DNA from: an uncultured Burkholderiales bacterium
GTDB lineage: Bacteria; Pseudomonadota; Gammaproteobacteria; Burkholderiales; Eutrophovitaceae
DNA: 35,198 bases
Direction of reading: 5' to 3'
Assembly (NCBI GenBank): GCA_951812315.1
Contig: CATOSA010000021.1
Coordinates: 82,705-117,902, forward strand
The stretch's first letter is position 1; every line of letters starts with the position of its first letter. This document shows positions 24,976 to 33,384 of the stretch, in pieces. The notes beneath the pieces are model-generated. The model did not search any database. It saw nothing but the letters and a program-made list of their open reading frames with translations, and had not been told where the DNA came from. The position numbers and the translations under genes are program-made.

Positions 24976-26115
24976 ATGATCCGCCGGATTCCGATCTCGA
25001 AAACTATATGTGCCGGACTATTCCTCCTCTTGTCATCCGTCCACTCTTTGTCCTGGAGCGGGAAAGACGGCCCGAGTGACCACTATTTTCCAAATACCGA
25101 GACGCTCGGTAGTGAAGAAATGCGCATCGTCGCCCTCGGCACGGGCACACCGAATTTTCGCCACTCCCAGGCGTCGGCCTCCTGGCTGGTCGAACTGGGC
25201 AACGGAGAAAAGTTCATTTTCGACATTGGCACGGGTTCACTCGCAAACCTTGCGGCGCTCGAAATTCCCTATACCTATCTGGACAAAATATTTATCAGCC
25301 ACCTGCATGTCGATCATATTGGAGATCTTGACACGATGTTTATTGGTGGTTGGGTTTCCAATCGCACGGTGCCGCTTCGGGTCTGGGGGCCCAGCGGTCT
25401 GACGCCGGAGCTTGGTACACGACACGCAGTCGATCGCATGCGGGAAATGTTTGCATGGGACGTGACAGGACGAAGGGGCAACATGCCATCGGCCGGTGGT
25501 CACATTGAAGTGACGGAGTTTGATTACGCCAGGACACAAGTTGTCTATGAACGAAACGGCGTAACAATCAAGGCGTGGCCGGCTGTTCACGGCATCGATG
25601 GTTCGGTCAGTTACAGCATGGAATGGAAGGGCAGGAAGTTCGTCTACTCGGGCGATACAACACCAAACAAGTGGTTTTTCGCAGAGGCGGGAGATGCGGA
25701 CTTGTTGATTCACGAATGCTATCTTTCGGTACAGCAGTTTATTGAATTGAAGGACTATGATCCCGAGCGAGCCCGCATCGTTGCGACGGTGATGCACACG
25801 CCGCCGTCGTCATGCGGGAAAATATTCTCCAGGCTCAAGCCGCGTATGGCGGTGGCATACCACACGTTTAACGACTTCAACACTGCCCCCGACATTATTG
25901 CTGGCATCAGGGAAACCTACGCAGGCCCGTTAACCCTTGCCAATGACCTGATCGTCTGGAATATCACCGCCAACAATACTCGCGTTCGAGAGGTCATCGC
26001 CACCGATTCGCCTTTGCCGGCCGCACCACCGACCCCCGCAGGCCCGCCTGACCCGAGCGAAAGAACCGAATTGTCAGATTGGCTCAAAGCGGGGCGAATC
26101 GATCTTATTGATTGA
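24976..26115 (+). CDS. Exported MBL-fold metallo-hydrolase
   Basis: This is a metallo-beta-lactamase-fold hydrolase with a signal peptide. The ATG at 24976 has AGGAG 6 nt upstream and gives 379 residues; the frame upstream to 24871 has no ribosome-binding site. The N terminus (RRIPISKTICAGLFLLLSSV) looks exported. The zinc motif is SHLHVDHIGD (His109, His111, Asp113, His114), with further ligands probably in PAVHGIDG, YSGDT and VAYHTFND. The opening LGTGTPN and the RNase Z/arylsulfatase-like layout place it with a group some databases label guanitoxin-biosynthesis hydrolase GntH; no other guanitoxin gene is present, so that label should not be taken as function. A proline-rich tail (LPAAPPTPAGPPDPS) ends the protein. 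Confidence 0.88.
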   Translation: MIRRIPISKTICAGLFLLLSSVHSLSWSGKDGPSDHYFPNTETLGSEEMRIVALGTGTPNFRHSQASASWLVELGNGEKFIFDIGTGSLANLAALEIPYTYLDKIFISHLHVDHIGDLDTMFIGGWVSNRTVPLRVWGPSGLTPELGTRHAVDRMREMFAWDVTGRRGNMPSAGGHIEVTEFDYARTQVVYERNGVTIKAWPAVHGIDGSVSYSMEWKGRKFVYSGDTTPNKWFFAEAGDADLLIHECYLSVQQFIELKDYDPERARIVATVMHTPPSSCGKIFSRLKPRMAVAYHTFNDFNTAPDIIAGIRETYAGPLTLANDLIVWNITANNTRVREVIATDSPLPAAPPTPAGPPDPSERTELSDWLKAGRIDLID

Positions 26116-26358
26116 TACGGTTGGCGCGTCCTTGCCAGACGGGAAAGTTTCGATTCAGACAGTACGTAGATACTGATATTGATTTCAAGCCTTGCGATGA
26201 TCGTGTAGATACCGTCTCGAACGGCCGGGTGTTCCACCTGTCGCCGATTGCGTTATTACGTTCGCATCTTATCGAGTGCCTGACGGCGAAGCGAAGCGCG
26301 GCTGCATACCATTTAGGCTACTCTCACCCTGACAAGACAGCATTACCGGAGACAACAG

Positions 26359-27267
26359 ATGGCGACAGCGCAGATCAACAACACTGAGATTTTTTACGAG
26401 CGAACGGGAGATGGAACGCCGATCGTCTTCCTGCACGAATTTGCCGGCGACTACCGTAGCTGGGAAGCGCAAGTGCGGTTCTTTGCGCGGCGCTACGCAG
26501 TTGTAACCTACAACGCCCGCGGCTACCCGCCATCAGGCGTGCCGGAAGATCCGTCCGACTACTCCCAGGACATTGCTGTCGAGGACTTGCGCGGCCTGCT
26601 GGATCATTTGCAATTTGACCGCGCGCACATCGTCGGTTTTTCGATGGGCGGGTCGGCAGCGCTCAGCTTCGGCCTTAAGTATCCAAAGCGCGTCCGTTCA
26701 CTGACCATCGTCGGAACCGGCTCGGGTTCGTCACGCGGCGGTGACAACGCCGCGTTCCTGCGCGACATGGAGTATGTCATCCAGCGCTTCGAGAAAGAGG
26801 GAATGGACGCAGTTTCCGGGTTCTACACCTCGGGACCCAACCGGGTTCAGTTCCAGGGCAAGGATCGGCGCGGTTGGCAGGAGTTCAATGCGCAATTCAA
26901 GGAGGGTTCTGCGCGCGGCCATGCCAACACCATGCGCGGTGTACAAAGCAAGCGGCCGTCGGTGTACGAACTGGAACATGAACTCAAGACAATGACCGTG
27001 CCGCTCATGATCATGACCAGCGACGAAGATCGGCCGTGCCTCGAACCCGGCCTGTTTCTGGAGGATACTATGCCATCCGCGGCACTGACAGTCTTCCCGA
27101 AGACCGGGCATAACATCAATCAGGAAGAACCGGACCTGTTCAACCGCTCGCTGCTTGACTACATCACCCAGGTCAACGCTGGCCGCTGGACATTGCGCAA
27201 CCCGGCAAGCCTGTCCGAGTCCGCAGTACTCAACCCGGCAGAAATGGGAAAGGCAGACGATCGATAA
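26359..27267 (+). CDS. Alpha/beta hydrolase
   Basis: This 302-residue cytosolic hydrolase has the canonical fold: the oxyanion region IVFLHEFAGDYRSWEAQ, the nucleophile elbow GFSMGG with Ser95, the acid in MTSDEDRPC, and the His in TGHNINQEEPD (His251). The segment AVVTYNARGYPPSGVPEDP is like that of ring-cleavage (meta-cleavage product) and lactone hydrolases, but the substrate cannot be named. GGAG lies before the ATG. It is flanked by non-coding DNA on the left and faces the Lrp-type gene on the right, so it appears monocistronic. Confidence 0.92.
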   Translation: MATAQINNTEIFYERTGDGTPIVFLHEFAGDYRSWEAQVRFFARRYAVVTYNARGYPPSGVPEDPSDYSQDIAVEDLRGLLDHLQFDRAHIVGFSMGGSAALSFGLKYPKRVRSLTIVGTGSGSSRGGDNAAFLRDMEYVIQRFEKEGMDAVSGFYTSGPNRVQFQGKDRRGWQEFNAQFKEGSARGHANTMRGVQSKRPSVYELEHELKTMTVPLMIMTSDEDRPCLEPGLFLEDTMPSAALTVFPKTGHNINQEEPDLFNRSLLDYITQVNAGRWTLRNPASLSESAVLNPAEMGKADDR

Positions 27268-27328
27268 CGCAGCGCATCACGCTGGACCAGCGATAAATGC
27301 GAATCGGCCGAATGGACAGCGAGCTTGT

Positions 27329-27787
27329 CTACAGATAATCAAGTGGCAGCGCGGTCGTGTACTTTATGGTCTCCATACTGAAGTTGGAGCTGACGTCAAA
27401 TAAATCGACTTTGGCGATCATCTCCTTGTACATCTCGTCATAACTTCGCATGTTGGGGACGACAGCACGAACCAGATAGTCGACGTCGCCGCTCAGCCGG
27501 TGTACCTCCATAACATTTGGCATGGTCATCACCATCGCATGAAACCTGTCAAACCATTGCTGCGTATGTTCGTGTGTCCGGATTCGCGTATAGAAAGTGA
27601 GGTCCAGGCCGAGCTTTTCCTGGTTGAGCAAAGTAACGCGTGCGCCGATAACGCCAGCATCTTCGAGGGCCTGTATACGACGCCAACAGGCTGATTTCGA
27701 AAGGCCGATGTGATCCGCAATTTCGCCCACCGTCATCATCGCGTCTTTTTGCAAGGCATCGAGAATCGCTTTGTCTTTTCTGCCCAT
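27329..27787 (-). CDS. Lrp/AsnC-family transcriptional regulator
   Basis: This 152-residue regulator has an N-terminal winged HTH (ILDALQKDAMMTVGEIADHI, then GLSKSACWRRIQALEDAGVI) and a C-terminal RAM effector-binding domain (VMEVHRLSGDVDYLVRAVVP, DLFDVSSNFSMETIKYTTAL). I chose the ATG at 27787, which has GGAG 9 nt upstream; an ATG seven codons earlier has no ribosome-binding site. Such proteins form octamers that bind phased sites and sense amino acids or related ligands. It is divergent from the cytochrome c gene, and three CGAATWAT boxes lie in the shared promoter region, so it likely controls itself and that operon. Confidence 0.93.
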   Translation of the reverse strand: MGRKDKAILDALQKDAMMTVGEIADHIGLSKSACWRRIQALEDAGVIGARVTLLNQEKLGLDLTFYTRIRTHEHTQQWFDRFHAMVMTMPNVMEVHRLSGDVDYLVRAVVPNMRSYDEMYKEMIAKVDLFDVSSNFSMETIKYTTALPLDYL

Positions 27788-27858
27788 AATCTGAGTCTCC
27801 GTAAACATCTGCGCTGCAGAATATGGTCGTCTATTATCGAAATGAACGCAACATCGTT

Positions 27859-27899
27859 CGAATAATCACGAATAATTAAGAACAACGACTCGAATTATT
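27859..27899. promoter_or_regulatory. Three CGAATWAT boxes, probable operator for the Lrp-type regulator
   Basis: The region between the divergent Lrp-type gene and the cytochrome operon is A/T-rich and has CGAATAAT at 27859-27866, CGAATAATT at 27869-27877 and CGAATTATT at 27891-27899. Start-to-start spacing is 10 and 22 bp, placing all three on about the same face of the helix, as expected for an octameric Lrp-family protein. Direct evidence is only the repeat pattern. Confidence 0.5.
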
Positions 27900-27932
27900 G
27901 CAATTCTAGAGAATATATGCGGACCCTGTTTC

Positions 27933-28418
27933 GTGTCGATTCAGGTACTGTCTCGCCTGAGTTCAGTTGTCCAGGCAGCAACCCAAAAGAGGGGTGCAGA
28001 CATTAGCAACCGCACTTTTTTCATTGCACTTTGCGCGGCGTTTATACCGTACTCGGCCTATGTCTATACGCAAGGCACGGAGGCCTCGCACATCAGCCCG
28101 ATGACCAAAGAAGCGCGACAAGGTTTGAAGCTGTTCCAGGCACACAACTGCGTTGCCTGCCATCAGTTCTATGGTCTTGGTGGCTACATGGGCCCGGACC
28201 TTACGAACGTTATATCGACCAAAGGGGCTGGCTATGCCCGGGCTTTTCTGATGAGCGGCACGCAAAGAATGCCGAATTTCAATCTTAAAGAGTCCGAGCT
28301 GGATGCGATGGTCGCGTTTCTTGAATTCGTTGATGCGTCAGGCGAATACCCGATTGCGGAATACGAGGTCGATTGGTACGGGACGGTAGTACAGAAAGTG
28401 GTTCAGAAAGATGAATAG
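27933..28418 (+). CDS. Membrane-anchored cytochrome c (NorC-like)
   Basis: This 161-residue electron-transfer subunit has one N-terminal membrane span (about residues 26-47, FFIALCAAFIPYSAYVYTQG) and one periplasmic heme c domain with CVACH at 73-77. The flanking HQFYGLGGYMGPDLTN is characteristic of NorC-type cytochromes, and the Met in GTQRMPNF is the likely axial ligand. The start is a GTG without a strong ribosome-binding site, so the N terminus is uncertain. It ends with TAG and overlaps the next gene by 8 nt. The two form one operon encoding a NorCB-like oxidoreductase that would reduce O2 or NO. Confidence 0.88.
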   Translation: MSIQVLSRLSSVVQAATQKRGADISNRTFFIALCAAFIPYSAYVYTQGTEASHISPMTKEARQGLKLFQAHNCVACHQFYGLGGYMGPDLTNVISTKGAGYARAFLMSGTQRMPNFNLKESELDAMVAFLEFVDASGEYPIAEYEVDWYGTVVQKVVQKDE

Positions 28419-29681
28419 CAAACAAGACATGATTGGCTTGCAGTTCATGCGGCTAGGCATGCTTTCTCTTATGGCTGGCATATTGTTCGGCGTTATTACC
28501 GGACTCCAGTTTGTGTTTCCTGGGTTTCTCCCGGAACTGCAATTTGCAAAATCACGGCCATTACACGTGTCACCGGTTATTGCCTGGATATTTCTGGCGG
28601 CCATTGGCGGCATCTATTACTACATGGCCAATCACTGCAAGCTCAAACTTTTCTCACCCCGTGCGGCGACCTGGCATTTCTGGATTTTTCTGGCTACCGG
28701 CCTGGTGATACTTGCCGGTTACGTTGCCGGAAAGTTCGGCGGCCGGGAGTACTTCGAATTCCCGCCCGTCCTTAGCATCCCGATTTTTCTGTCCTGGATG
28801 TTGTTTGGCGTAAATTATTTCAAGACAGTGTTCAAGAGTACAGAACCGTGGCCCGTGTACTACTGGATGTGGGGTACCGGCATCGTCTTCTTCTTTGTTA
28901 CGTTTCTGGAATCCTACCTGTGGCTGATTCCATACTTCAGGGATTCCATGATTCGGGAAATCATGGTCCAGTGGAAATCCTATGGCGCACTGACCGGCTC
29001 CTGGAACATGCTGGTGTACGGCACAGCGATTTTTGTTGCAAGCCAAATCAGCGAGGACCAGAAAACAGCTCGCTCGAAAATGGCATACGGCCTGTTTTTT
29101 CTCGGACTATTCAATCTAATGTTCGGCTGGGCGCACCACACGTACTTCGTGCCTTCGGCACCATGGCTGCGAACCTTTGCCTATGCTGTCAGCATGACGG
29201 AGCTCTTTGTTTTCGGCAAGATTCTCTGAGACTGGCGCTCGTTATTTCCGTACCTGCCTGGAATCTCGTCACGCACGGGACGCACATAACGGTCGCGCAT
29301 GCGATGGGCAGCACGATCGGCATCAACACGATGATCCTTCTGGCGTCAGTTTTCTACGTCATTCGCGCGGAATTGCCGCTCGAAGTGCACGCCGGTCCTT
29401 CAAAACAGGTAACGGCAGGATACTGGCTGGCGAACATTTCGCTGGCGGTATTTTTTGTCTCCCTGATACTGGCAGGCTTGGGTAAGGGCCTCTACGATGG
29501 CGGCTCTTTCCAGGAAATGATGCAGAGTATCCGGCCATTCCTGCTGACATTCGTCGCGTCCAGCGTGACCTTGATGCTCGGTCTTGCGATCGTACTGATT
29601 CACGCGATTCGCCTGATCAGCCTGCGCCTGTCAATGGAAAGATTGCCCCCGCATTTAAGTTATCCAGAGACATCCGGATAA
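28411..29681 (+). pseudogene. NorB-like/cbb3-type heme-copper oxidase subunit I with internal deletion
   Basis: This is the membrane catalytic subunit of a heme-copper oxidase/NO reductase. The first frame (28411-29229) gives about eight helices with RPLHVSPVIAWIFLAAIGG, IREIMVQWKSYGALTGSWNM and the metal-site GWAHHTYFVP, and stops with TGA after FVFGKIL. A second frame resumes with LALVISVPAWNLVTHGTHIT and VAHAMGSTIGINTMILLASV, which carries the heme ligand histidines, and runs to 29681. Homologues normally have about 25 more residues between the two parts, including the polar loop and most of one helix, so this looks like a deletion of roughly 70-75 bp that also changes frame. As written no full enzyme is made, although NorC looks intact. 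Confidence 0.8.
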
Positions 29682-29744
29682 GGATACGGCTGACAGACTG
29701 CTAGCGACACTGCTTTCAAGCCGAACAAACCTGCTTCCTGACTC

Positions 29745-30000
29745 TCATTCCTCTTCGACCAGTCCGCGCATGTAGTCCAGTTCGAATTTCAAGCGGCTGT
29801 CGATATCGCGAACCGCGTCGTCCGATCCCATGGTCAGATCCTCGCCGACATGGCCGCGATGCCGCACCGGCACTTGATACAGGTTTTCGAAAGACAGATA
29901 GTCATCATAGCCAGCAGTCTTAAGCGCTCTGATGGCCTGCCGCCAATCGAGCGTTCCGTCAGTTAATTCGTTAAAGCGCCAACGCCAACTGCCGTCTGCC
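29745..30000 (-). pseudogene. Sugar phosphate isomerase/epimerase, 3' fragment cut by the IS
   Basis: The last 84 codons of a xylose-isomerase-like TIM-barrel protein remain: WRFNELTDGTLDWRQAIRAL, GYDDYLSFENLYQVP and SRLKFELDYMRGLVEEE are typical of the C terminus of this group, where a conserved Glu (in SFEN) binds metal. The 5' part is absent: the sequence enters IS copy 2 at 30001 and what follows on the far side is phage DNA. The gene was therefore cut at the IS by a rearrangement, not merely interrupted. Confidence 0.82.
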
Positions 30001-30090
30001 AGAGGTGGACCCCAACGGCTGGACACCAAAATGTAGCTGATAAGTGAAATCTTATGGATTATTCTTTTACGACACAGAGAGGATCCGAAG

Positions 30091-30381
30091 ATGACACGTA
30101 GAAAGAGAAGAAATCACACGGCGAGCTTCAAGGCCAAAGTAGCACTGGGCGCAGTGCGTGGCGAGCACACACTGGCCGAGCTGGGTGAACAGTTCGACGT
30201 TCACCCGAATCAGATCCAGGACTGGAAGAAACGTCTGGTCGATAGTGCCGAGGACGTGTTCGGTGGCAACGCAGTTGAGGCGCAACACACCGAACGCGAA
30301 ATCGAGAAGCTGCACGCCAAGGTCGGGCAACTGACGATGGAGAAAGATTTTCTGTCAAAGTTTCTCGGGCGCGACCGGTGA
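30091..30381 (+). CDS. IS3-family transposase OrfA (copy 2)
   Basis: This is the same 96-residue helix-turn-helix/coiled-coil protein as in copy 1 except for one Ala-to-Gly change in the LAELGEQF segment, close to the turn of the HTH. It is intact. Its TGA overlaps the GTG of orfB by the GTGA motif. Confidence 0.9.
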   Translation: MTRRKRRNHTASFKAKVALGAVRGEHTLAELGEQFDVHPNQIQDWKKRLVDSAEDVFGGNAVEAQHTEREIEKLHAKVGQLTMEKDFLSKFLGRDR

Positions 30382-31223
30382 GCGAGCGCCGAGCACAGAT
30401 TCAAAGCGCTCACGAACTGTCCAGGGCACGCCGCTGCGAGTTACTCGGAGTGGCACGCTGCACAGCGTACTATCGCGGCGCACAGGTGTCAGCCGAAGAC
30501 CTTGAGCTGATGCGCCTGATCGACGAGATCCACCTTGAGCTGCCGTTCTACGGAAGCCGTCGTATTCGCAACGAACTCGATACACGCGGGCTGCAGGTCA
30601 ATCGTAAGCGCGTACAGCGGCTGATGCGTCAGATGCAGATCAGGGCGCTGTAGCCGAAGCGGCGCACCAGCACGCCAGACAAGGGACACAAGATCTATCC
30701 TTACTTGCTCAGGGACATGACAATCACGCGGGCCAACCAGGTGTGGGCGAGCGATATCTGTTATCTACCGATGGCCAAGGGGTTCATGTAGCTCGTGGCG
30801 ATTATGCACTGGCATACGCGCAAGGTGCTTTCGTGGCGGGCGTCGAACACGATGGACAGCGACTTTTGCGTCGAGGCGCTCGAAGAGGCATTGCGTGGCT
30901 ACGGTACACCCGAGATATTCAACACCGATCAGGGCACGCAGTTCACGGCCGATGCGTTCACCCGCGTTCTCAAGGACCACGAAGTGACGATCAGCATGGA
31001 CGGCAAGGCTCGCTGGATCGACAACGTGTTCGTCGAACGGTTGTGGCGCAGTGTGAAGTACGAAGACGTGTATCTGCGCGCGTATGAAACGCCGGCGGCA
31101 TTACGCGCCGGACTGGACAAATACTTTCGTTTTTACAATACCCGGCGTCGTCACACTGGGCTTGACCGGCGTACCCCCGATGCGGTGTACTTCGAACAAA
31201 CGGCGTTGAAGAGCGCGGCCTGA
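30378..31223 (+). pseudogene. IS3-family transposase OrfB (copy 2), two in-frame TAG codons
   Basis: The layout is that of copy 1, with TAG at 30651-30653 and TAG at 30789-30791 in the same two codons. The DDE residues (WASDI, NTDQG, FVERLW) are all present. One two-residue difference from copy 1 (GYG versus RYG context, near 30894) shows that copies diverged slightly after duplication. Because both stops are shared, they pre-date the separation of the copies. Confidence 0.85.
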
Positions 31224-31275
31224 AACCCATGGAGATTTCACTTAAGCGGGGGTCCAAGTTTCGGGGTCCACTTCT

Positions 31276-31584
31276 GATCGTCCCGGACTGGGACGTGCAG
31301 GCCATTACCGAGGCCGTACAGCACGAGCCCCGCACGCCGGCCCGGCGGGCACTTTCCTGCGCCAGTTTTTGAGCCGCTTGCCAACGCAGGTTGAGTATGC
31401 CGAGCGCAGTGCGGGCGAGATCACCGCGCCGGGCGCTGCGCACAGCATTGCCCCGGCAGGCTACGCCGTCGACCCGGCGCAGCTTGACCTGCACCACAAG
31501 GCCGTCGCGCTGAGTGAGGCGCAGAACATCGACTATGACCAGGCGCTGACCCGCCTGGCTAGCCAGGCAGGAGGTGCTCGATGA
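31276..31584 (+). pseudogene. Phage head protease/scaffold (Mu gpI-like) C-terminal remnant
   Basis: Only the end of this gene survives after IS copy 2. The final part, VDPAQLDLHHKAVALSEAQN followed by a short helix, resembles the C terminus of Mu-like protease/scaffold proteins, in which a proline-glycine-tyrosine segment (here IAPAGYAVDP) precedes VD..R/Q..LH.KA. Just after the IS a different frame looks coding (PDWDVQAITEAVQHE); joining it to FLRQFLSRLPTQVEYAER needs one extra base in the G/C run near 31336-31350. Alternatively these are two genes meeting at a TTGA overlap at 31369. The stop overlaps the next start by ATGA. The assignment is from position and weak sequence pattern. Confidence 0.6.
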
Positions 31585-31916
31585 GCGATCTCGATAACGC
31601 CACCCAGCGCACCACCATTAAGCTCGCGGCCACCGTCGGCGAGCATATTTACATTGAGGCTGATGGCACTTTGCCGAGCGCCAACGGGCGCGCCCTGGGT
31701 GTCGTTCACACCGCCGGCAAATCCGGCGACCACGTGGCCGTGGCCGGCATCGTGCCGGTGACCGCGGGCGCCGCGGTGGCTGTCGGCGCCGCGTTGAAAG
31801 TCACCGCGGCGGGCAAAGTCATCACACACACCTCTGGCACCGAGCGCGTTGCCCACGCACTCGAAGCCGCAACGAAAGACGGCGATCTGATTCGCTGTCT
31901 GCTCATCGCCAACTAA
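31581..31916 (+). CDS. Phage capsid cement/decoration protein (DUF2190-like)
   Basis: This 111-residue protein is rich in small residues with alternating strands: RTTIKLAATVGEHIYIEADG, RALGVVHTAGKSGDHVAVAG and TAGAAVAVGAALKVTAAGKV, finishing with ALEAATKDGDLIRCLL. That is the pattern of the DUF2190/capsid-cement family that stabilises tailed-phage heads. Its position directly before the major capsid gene supports this. It overlaps the preceding stop by ATGA. Confidence 0.8.
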   Translation: MSDLDNATQRTTIKLAATVGEHIYIEADGTLPSANGRALGVVHTAGKSGDHVAVAGIVPVTAGAAVAVGAALKVTAAGKVITHTSGTERVAHALEAATKDGDLIRCLLIAN

Positions 31917-31932
31917 CACACAAGGACAAACC

Positions 31933-32886
31933 ATGCCCGCATCGCTCTCGGACACCCGGGTCATTGACCCGATCCTCTCCACCGTCGCCCGCGGCTATCG
32001 CAACGCCACGCTCGCCTCGGAGGTGTTGTTCCCGATTGTCAACGTGCCCCAGCGTGCCGGCAAGATCATCCAGTTCGGCGCCGAGGCGTTTGCCGCCCAG
32101 GCGCTGGAGCGTGCACCCGGCGCTGAGCGCCAGCGCCTGAGCACCGCGTACGCCTCGGGCGAGTACGCGCTGACGCAGCGCGCGCTTGACGGGGAGGTGA
32201 GCCGTGAGCGTTTGGAGGAGGGTCGCGCCGTACCCGGCATTGATCTGGCGCAACAGGCCGCTCGCGCCGCGATGCGACTCATCTTGCTACAGATCGAGCT
32301 GGCCGCGGCGGCACTGGCCACCACGGCGGCAAAATACGCCAGCGGCAACAAGGCGACACTCAGTGGCGCCTCGCAGTGGTCACACAAGGACTCGACGCCG
32401 GCAGCGGCCGTCGAGGCGGCCAAGCAGGCGGTTGCCAATGCGGTGGGTGTTGATCCGAACACGCTGGTGATCGGCCCGCAGGTATTTAGCGCGCTTATCA
32501 ACAACCCTGACGTTGTGGATCGGATCAAGTACACAGCTGGCCCGGGCCGTGGCGCCACCGTCACGTCGCAGACGCTGGCGGCCTACTTTAATGTCGAGCA
32601 GGTGGTCGTGGCCCGCGCGCGCAAAGGCAAGCCCGGCGCCTTCGCGCCCATCTGGGGCAAGCATGCGATCCTCGCCTACACCCGCACCAGCAACCTGCCG
32701 CAGGCGGTCATGGATGCCGGCGAGCCAAGTTATGGGTACACCTACCGGCTCAACAACTACCCCATCGTCGAGCCGGGCTGGTTTGACAAGTCGTGCGACA
32801 CGTGGCGCTATCCGGTCACCAGCGAAGACACACCCGTGATCGCCGGTGCGAATGCCGGTTACCTGTTCAGCGCGGTGGTTGCATAA
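31933..32886 (+). CDS. Phage major capsid protein
   Basis: This 317-residue protein is the likely shell subunit. It opens with VIDPILSTVARGYRNATLAS, then EVLFPIVNVPQRAGKIIQFG. The middle has a long helix (EVSRERLEEGRAVPGIDLAQ) and an Ala-rich stretch, then VGVDPNTLVIGPQVFSALIN, the core fold of Mu-like/HK97-like capsid proteins. The C-terminal region (YTYRLNNYPIVEPGWFDKSC) also fits. AAGGA lies 7 nt before the ATG. It is the only complete head gene in the window. Confidence 0.85.
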   Translation: MPASLSDTRVIDPILSTVARGYRNATLASEVLFPIVNVPQRAGKIIQFGAEAFAAQALERAPGAERQRLSTAYASGEYALTQRALDGEVSRERLEEGRAVPGIDLAQQAARAAMRLILLQIELAAAALATTAAKYASGNKATLSGASQWSHKDSTPAAAVEAAKQAVANAVGVDPNTLVIGPQVFSALINNPDVVDRIKYTAGPGRGATVTSQTLAAYFNVEQVVVARARKGKPGAFAPIWGKHAILAYTRTSNLPQAVMDAGEPSYGYTYRLNNYPIVEPGWFDKSCDTWRYPVTSEDTPVIAGANAGYLFSAVVA

Positions 32887-32887
32887 G

Positions 32888-33384
32888 ATGTACGCACCCC
32901 GAGAGAGTTGCTCAGTTGTACATCTGCCGAAGATCTCGCTGAAGCCGCCGCCCCCGATGCGCCGACAGTCGGGGCGGAGGAGCTTCGGCTGGCTATTTTC
33001 GGTCGCGCCGAGGATATTGCCGATGAGCAGACACGTGCGCTGGCACAGCGCGCAGTCAAGCGGCTGAACGAAACCCTCGCTGACGCGAGCGCCATCGTCA
33101 ATTCCCACCTGGGCACCTACCGACCCGCCGATGATGCGCACGCACGCATCCTCAAAGTGCGCACCTGCGATATTGCACTGTATCGCCTCTATCGCCCGGA
33201 AGAGGACAAGGATCGCGTCTCGGCGATCACGACAAACTACAAAACCACGATGACCTGGCTGCGCGATGTGGGTGCTGGAAATCTCCTGCTCGACCCCAAC
33301 CCGCACCCCAACACGTCACTGATCGATGCGCCGAAGCGGTGTTTCACGCGCGACACATTGCGGGCATTCCTGGGACGCAAGTGA
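32888..33384 (+). CDS. Mu gp36-like protein (DUF1320), N-terminal frame break
   Basis: The main frame encodes GAEELRLAIFGRAEDIADEQ, RAVKRLNETLADASAIVNSH, a CDIALYRLYRP helix and TTMTWLRDVGAGNLLLDPNP, which matches DUF1320 (phage Mu gp36), a head-tail connector-region protein of about 140-165 residues. The only good start, the ATG one base after the capsid stop, is in another frame (MYAPRE). Adding one C to the CCCC run at 32897-32900 joins the two as MYAPPRELLSCTSAEDLAEA. A TTG at 32908 in the main frame has no usable spacing. This is probably a sequence error or a young frameshift. The stop overlaps the next ATG by one base. Confidence 0.75.

Larger units (their letters stand above)
30001..31275 (+). 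mobile_element. IS3-family insertion sequence, copy 2 (1275 bp)
   Basis: This is the same element as 50-1324, in the same orientation and of identical length, with the same AGAGGTGGACCC / AGAAGTGGACCC ends. Differences are few: for example one base near the left end, codons giving LGEQF instead of LAEQF and RGYG instead of PRYG, and one silent-type change near 31082. No target duplication is visible: GCC lies outside the left end and GAT outside the right. The flanks are a truncated chromosomal gene on the left and a truncated phage gene on the right. This points to recombination between IS copies, an adjacent deletion, or an assembly join at the repeat. Confidence 0.93.

Noticed and set aside
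50..31275. Composite transposon formed by the two IS copies
   Set aside because: The outer flanks (AAT left of copy 1, GAT right of copy 2) do not form a target duplication, and copy 1 has its own AAT duplication, so it inserted independently.
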